Of a DNA stretch of 6,960 nucleotides, positions 1 to 4,753 are shown piece after piece. Source of the DNA: Sediminibacterium sp. (GTDB taxonomy: Bacteria; Bacteroidota; Bacteroidia; Chitinophagales; Chitinophagaceae). The position numbers and the translations under genes were made by a program. Under the pieces are notes generated by a model. It saw nothing but the letters and a program-made list of their open reading frames with translations, did no database searches and had not been told where the DNA came from. Each line of letters starts with the position of its first letter. Within the stretch, counting starts at the first letter, position 1. The stretch covers positions 1-6,960 of the forward strand of contig JAOASV010000129.1 of the NCBI GenBank assembly GCA_030158535.1, in the 5' to 3' direction.

Positions 1-276
1 CCTTTCAGGTATGATTTAGCAGAAGCATGGATTGGTTATACTGGTAAGCCATTTGTATTTGCTACTTGGGTGTCTAATAAGCAATTGGATGCTGGTTTTA
101 TTGCTTTGTTTAATGAAGCCAACGCACTTGGTCTAGCAAATATTGATACGGTAATTGAACAGCTTTCTGCTGATAATAACAGCTATGATTTGCATACTTA
201 TTTTACAAAAAACATTAGCTATACACTAGATGCAGCTAAAAAAGAGGGGATGGCGCAGTTTTTATCCTTACTTTAA
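1..276 (+). CDS. mqnA: Chorismate dehydratase MqnA, C-terminal part (5' truncated)
   Basis: The reading frame is open from base 1 and ends in TAA at 274-276, giving 91 visible residues of a protein whose family is usually about 250-290 residues, so roughly the last third is present. The segment WIGYTGKPFVFATWVSNK (residues 10-27) matches the conserved 'W..lTGlPFVFA.Wv' block of the MqnA (DUF178) family. The helical tail, including 'YFTKNISYTLDAAKKEG', also fits the MqnA C-terminus better than that of MqnD. MqnA dehydrates chorismate to 3-[(1-carboxyvinyl)oxy]benzoate, the first step of the futalosine route to menaquinone, in the cytoplasm. The GTG at 70 is an internal valine inside the conserved block, not a start. 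The gene converges on the glycosyltransferase at 280-1083 with a 3-nt gap and shows no functional link to it. Confidence 0.88.
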   Translation, partial: PFRYDLAEAWIGYTGKPFVFATWVSNKQLDAGFIALFNEANALGLANIDTVIEQLSADNNSYDLHTYFTKNISYTLDAAKKEGMAQFLSLL

Positions 277-295
277 AAACTACTTATAGTTTTTT
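275..295. terminator. Bidirectional terminator-like hairpin between convergent genes
   Basis: A perfect 8-bp inverted repeat, AAAAACTA (275-282) and TAGTTTTT (287-294), encloses the 4-nt loop CTTA. The right arm ends in six T (290-295), and the opposite strand ends in five T (complement of 275-279), so either transcript would have a hairpin followed by a U-run. Both stop codons, TAA at 274-276 on + and TAG at 282-280 on -, fall in or against the stem. Only one base pair per arm is G-C, so the stem is weak; the convergent position is the stronger argument. Termination is inferred. Confidence 0.5.
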
Positions 296-1083
296 GTAAT
301 TCTATTTTTTATAAACTTCCAGATGTATTGAAAAGACACCCTGTTTTCGGTGTAAATCACTTCTTTTTGATCTATCAGCGTTTTTAAATTGGCGAGGTAC
401 CAATCTTTGTGTTTGTCTACAATGTAACCAATCAGTGCTGCTCTGTTAGGAATGGTATCGTTGGCGAGGGTAGATTTATTAGTTTGTCTGTAATACAATA
501 AATGCTCAGGGATTACATGCACATTCCAGTTTTTTTGCGCAATTCGAATATAAAATTCCCAATCTTCGTAACCCATTTTCATGGCTTCATCGTATCCGCC
601 AACTTCATCCCAAACCGTTTTTTTAACCATTGCGCAGGCAGGGCATTGATTGGAAAATAAAAAGTTAGCTGCCGATCCACCTCTTGGTTTAGAACTTCCA
701 GTTTTGTTTCCAAAAAAACGGATATAACTTGTTACCACAGCGGTTTGTGGCTCATTTTCAAAAACAGCTAATGCTTTTGCAAAAAAGGTGTTATCAAAAT
801 AATCATCGGCATCTAGTGCAGCAATATACTCGCCTTTGGCATGTTTAGCGCCTGTGTTTCTTGCCGCCGACATACGCGCATTGGCCTGATGAATCACCTG
901 AATTTGAGGATCGGTTTCTAAAGTATTTAAATAGGCAATGGTGGCTTCGTCTGTAGAGCCATCATTTACTATAATGATTTCAAAATTAGTAAAGGTTTGC
1001 TGCTTTAATCTAGCAATCGTTTCAGGTAAATATTTACCATCATTATAACAAGGAATAACTACACTGATGTGTGGGTTTGTCAT
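280..1083 (-). CDS. Glycosyltransferase family 2 (GT-A fold)
   Basis: This 267-residue protein is predicted to transfer a sugar from a nucleotide donor to a growing glycan or lipid-linked acceptor at the cytoplasmic face of the inner membrane. It has the full GT2 signature: N-terminal strand ISVVIPCYNDGKYL (6-19), IIIVNDGSTD (36-45) for nucleotide binding, ARNTGAKHAKGEYIAALDADD (from 74) ending in the metal-binding DAD/DDD region at 91-94, and GYEDWEF (171-177) supplying the acidic catalytic-base region. The C-terminus is basic and aromatic (IWKFIKNRITKNYK) with no membrane span, which fits peripheral association. The ATG at 1083 lies five residues before the first conserved strand, and no Shine-Dalgarno sequence is visible. 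It follows the FkbM methyltransferase gene by 11 nt and is probably cotranscribed with it. Donor and acceptor cannot be deduced. Confidence 0.93.
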   Translation of the reverse strand: MTNPHISVVIPCYNDGKYLPETIARLKQQTFTNFEIIIVNDGSTDEATIAYLNTLETDPQIQVIHQANARMSAARNTGAKHAKGEYIAALDADDYFDNTFFAKALAVFENEPQTAVVTSYIRFFGNKTGSSKPRGGSAANFLFSNQCPACAMVKKTVWDEVGGYDEAMKMGYEDWEFYIRIAQKNWNVHVIPEHLLYYRQTNKSTLANDTIPNRAALIGYIVDKHKDWYLANLKTLIDQKEVIYTENRVSFQYIWKFIKNRITKNYK

Positions 1084-1094
1084 ATTGGTTTAAT

Positions 1095-1913
1095 TTACCT
1101 GTAACAAAATATATTAAGTTGAACATCGTAGATAGTGCCAGTTTGTTTTTGGTAAAAAGGCATATCTAAATTGTCGGCAGCCATTTTAATGTAGCATTTA
1201 AACCCGGCTTCAGAAACAATGCGTAAGATGGTATCTAGTTTGTAGGTTTCGCTCGCTAAACCATGGTATTCGATAAACATATTTTGAACCCGGTTAAGCT
1301 CATTGGCAATATCTTGTATCACTGCATACTCGGCACCTTCAATATCAATTTTTAATAAATCAATAGAACTATGCTCTGCTAAAATAGAAGCGAGTTTAAT
1401 GGTTGGTACTGTAGAACTACTGTTTCCAGAAACATCAATACTACTTGCTTCTGACCCCATATTATTAAATGAAATAGTTCCGTTTTCTGTCCAAACAGCT
1501 GCTTTGTGTAAAGTAAAATTAGTGACACCATTTTGAACCATATTTTGTTGATAGATATCTGCTAAACTTTCATCTGGTTCAAAAGCAATGAGTGTTGCAT
1601 TTGGGTAAATTGTATTAAAGTATAAACTACTAATACCAATATTAGCACCACAATCAATGATGATAGGTTTTTGGCTTACAGATTCAAAGCGGTATATTTC
1701 GTATACAAATATTTCATTATACGTTTTGAGGAGTTCGTAAGGTCTTTTGTATAAAACGGATACAGAACCTAGTTTTCTTAATTTAAGTGTGGAATCATCT
1801 TCGTGTTTGATAATTTTCGATGTAACCCATGGAATAGGCGCAAACCTGGTTTTGGCCTCAGTCCAATTGAGGTTTTTTCTAATGCCTTGCAGTATATTTG
1901 TAATCAAGCCCAT
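1095..1913 (-). CDS. FkbM-family SAM-dependent methyltransferase
   Basis: This 272-residue protein carries a class I SAM-binding fold of the FkbM type (Methyltransf_21). Motif I is IIIDCGANIGISSLYF (84-99), the acidic SAM-ribose residue is in FEPDE (111-115), and the FkbM hallmark LLKIDIEGAE is at 186-195, followed by MFIEYHG (212-218). The family O-methylates hydroxyls in polyketides and, in glycan loci, sugars. Given glycosyltransferases on both sides, methylation of a sugar residue in a surface glycan, perhaps as a capping step, is the likely role, but this is inference. The 80 residues before motif I are normal for the family. The start is ATG at 1913, with only a weak GGA about 9 nt upstream. 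The gene is divergent from the GT2 at 1929 with 15 bp between start codons, and is the first gene of a leftward unit with the GT2 at 280-1083. Confidence 0.92.
   Translation of the reverse strand: MGLITNILQGIRKNLNWTEAKTRFAPIPWVTSKIIKHEDDSTLKLRKLGSVSVLYKRPYELLKTYNEIFVYEIYRFESVSQKPIIIDCGANIGISSLYFNTIYPNATLIAFEPDESLADIYQQNMVQNGVTNFTLHKAAVWTENGTISFNNMGSEASSIDVSGNSSSTVPTIKLASILAEHSSIDLLKIDIEGAEYAVIQDIANELNRVQNMFIEYHGLASETYKLDTILRIVSEAGFKCYIKMAADNLDMPFYQKQTGTIYDVQLNIFCYR
1867..1900 (+). promoter_or_regulatory. Candidate Bacteroidota promoter for the rightward GT2 pair
   Basis: TATATTTG at 1893-1900 matches the Bacteroidota -7 consensus TAnnTTTG exactly. A TTG at 1867-1869 lies 23 nt upstream, at the long end of the 17-23 nt spacing described for this promoter class. 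Transcription would start near 1905-1908 and give a leader of about 21-24 nt before the ATG at 1929. The element lies within codons 5-7 of the opposing methyltransferase gene, so it faces out of that gene. AT-rich sequence yields such matches by chance; the correct position and strand raise the likelihood. Confidence 0.42.
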
Positions 1914-1928
1914 AATTACGTTCCATTA

Positions 1929-2870
1929 ATGAATCAACCACTTGTATCTATATGTATTCCTGCTTATAAAAAGCCTGAATACGTTGTTCGTTGCATCGAA
2001 TCGGTGCTCAAGCAAACGTACAAGCGAGTTGAGATTGTCATTTCTGATGATTCTCCCAACCAAGATATAAAATTAGCAATAGAATCTTACAATTCTAGCA
2101 TCTCCATTAAATATTATCACAACCAACCAGCATTAAAAAGCCCTATAAATTGGAACAACGCACTTAATAAAGCAAGTGGTGAGTTTTACATGCTAATGCA
2201 CCAAGATGATTGGTTTGAAACCAATAATGCGATCGAAACCTATTTGCAAACATTTAGGGATCATTCAAATGTTGATTTTGTTTTTTGTAGAAATACCGCT
2301 ATCCAACCAGATGGACAAATATTAGAATTACAAGCCATTCCATCTTTACTACAGGATATGCAAAAGCATCCCAATCATTTAGTAAGGGCAAACGTTATTG
2401 GGCCACCTAGTAATACCATGTTACGTAATAAAGTAACTGTTCGGTACGACGAGGCATACATTTGGCTTGTAGATGTAGATTATTATGTTCAATTACTAGA
2501 AGCTGGTCATGCCTATAAATACCTCGATGCGCATCTCGTAAGCATTGGATTACATGAAGATCAAACAACTGTTTTTTGCCGTAATAACGAAGACGTAATT
2601 ATTAAAGAAAACATCTGGTTTGCCACTAAAATAGGAAACAAAGCATTCAAGGATATTTTCATTTATGATTATTATTGGCGCTTACTACGTAACTATAAAT
2701 TACGTTCAGTTAAAGATATCACTATCACAGGTGTTTCTGAAAACACCATTTTACCTGTGATACTTCATATGCTTGGTTTGCAAAAATATTTTCCATTATT
2801 TATTTTAAAAATGGGGGCTATTTCCAAATCTCTTATGTTTTTTAATTATTTGTTCAAACCCAAAAATTAA
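1929..2870 (+). CDS. Glycosyltransferase family 2 (GT-A fold)
   Basis: This is a 313-residue GT2 enzyme counted from the ATG at 1929. The protein begins MNQPLVSICIPAYKKPEYV, where the conserved first strand starts at residue 5. IVISDDSPNQ (36-45) is the nucleotide-binding segment, and FYMLMHQDDWF (86-96) contains the metal-binding motif in the form QDD (92-94) instead of DxD/DDD. IGPPSNTMLR (157-166) and WLVDVDYYVQLL (179-190, with D182 and D184) match the acceptor/catalytic region common to O-antigen and capsule transferases. The frame stays open upstream to an ATG at 1803, but that would add 42 residues unlike any GT2 N-terminus and overlap the methyltransferase gene by 111 bp, so it is rejected. 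The C-terminus (272-310) is hydrophobic and may contact the membrane. The next GT2 starts 5 nt after its stop, implying an operon. Sugar specificity is unknown. Confidence 0.91.
   Translation: MNQPLVSICIPAYKKPEYVVRCIESVLKQTYKRVEIVISDDSPNQDIKLAIESYNSSISIKYYHNQPALKSPINWNNALNKASGEFYMLMHQDDWFETNNAIETYLQTFRDHSNVDFVFCRNTAIQPDGQILELQAIPSLLQDMQKHPNHLVRANVIGPPSNTMLRNKVTVRYDEAYIWLVDVDYYVQLLEAGHAYKYLDAHLVSIGLHEDQTTVFCRNNEDVIIKENIWFATKIGNKAFKDIFIYDYYWRLLRNYKLRSVKDITITGVSENTILPVILHMLGLQKYFPLFILKMGAISKSLMFFNYLFKPKN
2013..2020 (-). promoter_or_regulatory. Weak candidate -7 element for the leftward methyltransferase unit
   Basis: Read on the minus strand, this site is TACGTTTG, the only TAnnTTTG match in the roughly 100 bp upstream of the methyltransferase start. 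It would give a leader of about 90 nt and lies inside the opposing GT2 coding region. No TTG is found at the expected upstream distance, only a near match (ATG, complement of CAT at 2039-2041). It is listed because the 15-bp divergent gap forces any promoter for this unit to sit in this gene. Confidence 0.18.
2723..2762. repeat. Compound inverted repeat inside a glycosyltransferase gene
   Basis: A perfect 10-bp outer inverted repeat, TATCACAGGT (2723-2732) and ACCTGTGATA (2753-2762), encloses a 20-nt interval. A second perfect repeat, GGTGTTT (2730-2736) and AAACACC (2741-2747) around the loop CTGA, shares the GGT of the left outer arm. The two full stems are therefore alternatives, or combine as 7 bp plus 7 bp with an 8-nt bulge at 2748-2755. 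It encodes about residues 265-278 of the GT2 at 1929-2870. No T-run follows on the + strand, so it is not an ordinary terminator. Its function is unknown and it may be coincidental. Confidence 0.5.
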
Positions 2871-2875
2871 AAAGC

Positions 2876-3847
2876 ATGCTTTCTGTTGTAATTGTAAATT
2901 ATCATTCTACACCCTGGCTAACAAAACTTTTTGATTCTGTCAAACAGTTGTACGGGTCAGATAATATAGAATGGATTGTAGTTAATAATGCTTCTAGCCT
3001 TAGCGATCAACAAAGTTTACAGCAGCAATTTCCTTTTATCAAATGGCTCGAAATGGGCTACAATGCTGGTTTTGCAAGGGCTTGCAATAAAGGCATAGAG
3101 GCTTCTAAAGGTGACACTATTTTACTATTAAACCCGGATACTTATTTTACTGATAGTAGTTTAACTACTTGTTATCATAATTTAAAAGCGAGTGAAGCAG
3201 TTGCATGTGGGGTTCAACTCTATACACCAGCAGGCCTTCCACAATACAGTGCGTCTCACTTTATGCGCGGTGGATTAAATTATTTATTAAAAATTCCTAT
3301 TTGGGGATCCATCCTTAAAAACATTGGTTCTAGTGCTAGGGTAACTAAACCTAGTTTGGATAAAGCACAGGGAACACAAAAAGTAGGTTGGATTTCTGGC
3401 GCGTTTTTAATGGTAAAAAAAGAAGCTATTGATAAAGCAGGTATGCTGGATGAATCGTTTTTTTTATATGGCGAAGAAGTAGAGTGGTGCTTCAGGCTTG
3501 GTAAAATAGGTTCACTTGAATTATATGGTAATTTAAGGGTGGTACATTTAGAAGGCGTTAATATTTCAAATGCAAGTGGGAGTGAGGTTAATGATTACAA
3601 CCATGTTTTTGATAAAAAAGGTTTGCAGCTTATGGTATCCAACCATTTATTAGTCCGGAAAGTTTTTGGACTTGGTTGGTGCGTATTCCATTACCTCAAT
3701 TACATGTGGGGATCCATTATTTGTGTTGTTGCAAATCCAATCAAGCAAAAGAAAAATGCTCTTTTATTTTTAGGTAATTGCCTACGATTAACCGGATGGA
3801 TGCCTGCTATACTTTTAAATGTAAAAAAGCTTTACAAAGTATTGTAG
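2876..3847 (+). CDS. Glycosyltransferase family 2, rhamnosyltransferase-like (WbbL/COG1216 type)
   Basis: This 323-residue protein resembles the rhamnosyltransferase-like branch of GT2. It starts directly with the first strand, MLSVVIVNYHSTPWL. WIVVNNAS (33-40) is the nucleotide-binding segment, and GYNAGFARACNKGI (61-74) is the 'N.Gfa.a.N.gi' block typical of this branch. NPDT (86-89) replaces the DxD motif, as is normal here. GWISGAFLMVKKEA (171-184) precedes FFLYGEEVEWCFR (195-207), which holds the catalytic acidic residues, and H224 follows in VVHLEG. The C-terminal 60 residues (about 258-320) are hydrophobic and basic by turns and probably associate with the membrane. The ATG lies 5 nt after the preceding GT2 stop, so translation is likely linked. 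A T8 tract (3458-3465) lies in the catalytic block. Rhamnose as donor is a family-level suggestion only. Confidence 0.93.
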   Translation: MLSVVIVNYHSTPWLTKLFDSVKQLYGSDNIEWIVVNNASSLSDQQSLQQQFPFIKWLEMGYNAGFARACNKGIEASKGDTILLLNPDTYFTDSSLTTCYHNLKASEAVACGVQLYTPAGLPQYSASHFMRGGLNYLLKIPIWGSILKNIGSSARVTKPSLDKAQGTQKVGWISGAFLMVKKEAIDKAGMLDESFFLYGEEVEWCFRLGKIGSLELYGNLRVVHLEGVNISNASGSEVNDYNHVFDKKGLQLMVSNHLLVRKVFGLGWCVFHYLNYMWGSIICVVANPIKQKKNALLFLGNCLRLTGWMPAILLNVKKLYKVL

Positions 3848-3852
3848 CTTTT
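3825..3852. terminator. Bidirectional terminator-like hairpin between convergent GT2 genes
   Basis: Outer arms AAAAGC (3825-3830) and GCTTTT (3847-3852) and inner arms TACAA (3833-3837) and TTGTA (3842-3846) form an 11-bp stem with a TT bulge (3831-3832) and the 4-nt loop AGTA. The A-run 3823-3828 gives six T on the minus-strand transcript side; the plus side has four T (3849-3852). The stop codons of both genes, TAG 3845-3847 on + and TAA 3853-3851 on -, overlap the right arm. It should work better for the leftward transcript. The terminator role is inferred from structure and position. Confidence 0.5.
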
Positions 3853-4753
3853 AAAGTCCAATGAGTCCTTTGAGTGTATCAATTCTAAACTTTACAATGG
3901 GCCAAAATTGTTGAGGTTTGCCTTTAAATGTATAGCCAATACCGAGTACAATAGCAGCAGCTAGTTTTACTAGATATTCGATAATCTTTTTAACATAACT
4001 TAAACCCCCAATGGCTAAAGTTCTGGTTTTTTCGCCCCGCCCCATACCACTAGCCACATTGTATAAATAAGTTGGTGTAAGCTTTTTAGTTTCAACAATA
4101 TGATGCACTACAATAGATGGGTCATAATAAATGGTATACCCAAGTTCCATGATGCTATAAAAAAGGGCTTTCCCTTCTCCACCAATTCTTACCGTACCAA
4201 CTACGCCCGGAAGTGCCTCATTAAATCCACCTACTTTATCGTAAATGTCTTTTCTGACAATCATGTTAGACTCTAGTGGATACTTGCCGTTTTTAAAAGC
4301 TGTATAAGAATCATTGTAATGAAAATGGCCAACCATCGATGATACATAATAGCTCATCCAATCCGGTTCATGAGGTATGTACTTTGGAATAATTCTACCG
4401 CCAAAACCAACACGGTCTGGGTAGGTAGTAATATGCTGTAAAATATTTTGGACAAAATCAGGAAAAGCAACCGCATCATCATCCATAAAACATAGCCATT
4501 GTCCCTTAGCTATTTTTGAGCCTGTGTTACGCGCATAAGACGCTCCCTGCCTTGTTTCTGAAGTAATTGTAAAATTACCAAGAGGGTGGGCTGCTCTCCA
4601 TTCATTGGCTATTTGCAAACTATTATCTGACGAATTATTGTCTACAAAAATCACTTCAAAATCCTGCAAACTTGCATTACCCTCATATAAACTAGAGAGT
4701 GCGCCAGTAATATACCCCGCTCTATTATAACTACAAATAACAATAGATAGCAT
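3851..4753 (-). CDS. Glycosyltransferase family 2 with hydrophobic C-terminal segment
   Basis: This 300-residue GT2 enzyme has all the core motifs: MLSIVICSYNRAGYI (1-15), VIFVDNNSSDNSL (34-46), ETRQGASYARNTGSKIAKGQW (66-86), and the metal-binding FMDDDA (89-94). The acceptor/catalytic part includes GGFNEALPG (175-183), GGEGKALFYSIMELGY (191-206, E193 the likely acidic residue) and VVHHIVETKKLT (215-226). A hydrophobic stretch at about 256-275 suggests one membrane-associated helix near the C-terminus, so it probably works on a lipid-linked acceptor at the inner membrane. Its ATG overlaps the stop of the upstream YfhO-like gene by one base (TAATG), and no Shine-Dalgarno sequence is visible, which argues for translational coupling and a shared pathway. 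It converges on the GT2 at 2876-3847. Donor and acceptor are not identifiable. Confidence 0.92.
   Translation of the reverse strand: MLSIVICSYNRAGYITGALSSLYEGNASLQDFEVIFVDNNSSDNSLQIANEWRAAHPLGNFTITSETRQGASYARNTGSKIAKGQWLCFMDDDAVAFPDFVQNILQHITTYPDRVGFGGRIIPKYIPHEPDWMSYYVSSMVGHFHYNDSYTAFKNGKYPLESNMIVRKDIYDKVGGFNEALPGVVGTVRIGGEGKALFYSIMELGYTIYYDPSIVVHHIVETKKLTPTYLYNVASGMGRGEKTRTLAIGGLSYVKKIIEYLVKLAAAIVLGIGYTFKGKPQQFWPIVKFRIDTLKGLIGL

Noticed and set aside
70..276. Separate small 68-residue protein starting at GTG 70
   Set aside because: The frame is open from base 1, and the upstream residues complete the conserved TGKPFVFATW block of MqnA.
530..624. T7 tracts in the 280-1083 GT2 gene as phase-variation sites
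   Set aside because: They are only 7 nt, ordinary in AT-rich coding sequence as Lys/Asn codons, and the frame is intact.
1303..1536. Plus-strand open frame within the methyltransferase gene
   Set aside because: It is antisense to conserved FkbM motifs, and its translation has no recognisable domain; it is a shadow frame.
1803..1928. Upstream extension of the GT2 to an ATG at 1803
   Set aside because: The extra 42 residues have no GT2 character, overlap the methyltransferase gene on the other strand by 111 bp, and would place the start upstream of the candidate promoter. The ATG at 1929 sits at the normal distance from the first conserved strand.
1747..1929. Plus-strand open frame antisense to the methyltransferase N-terminus
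   Set aside because: It is a shadow of a confidently assigned gene with no domain or start signal of its own, and it runs into the start of the next GT2.
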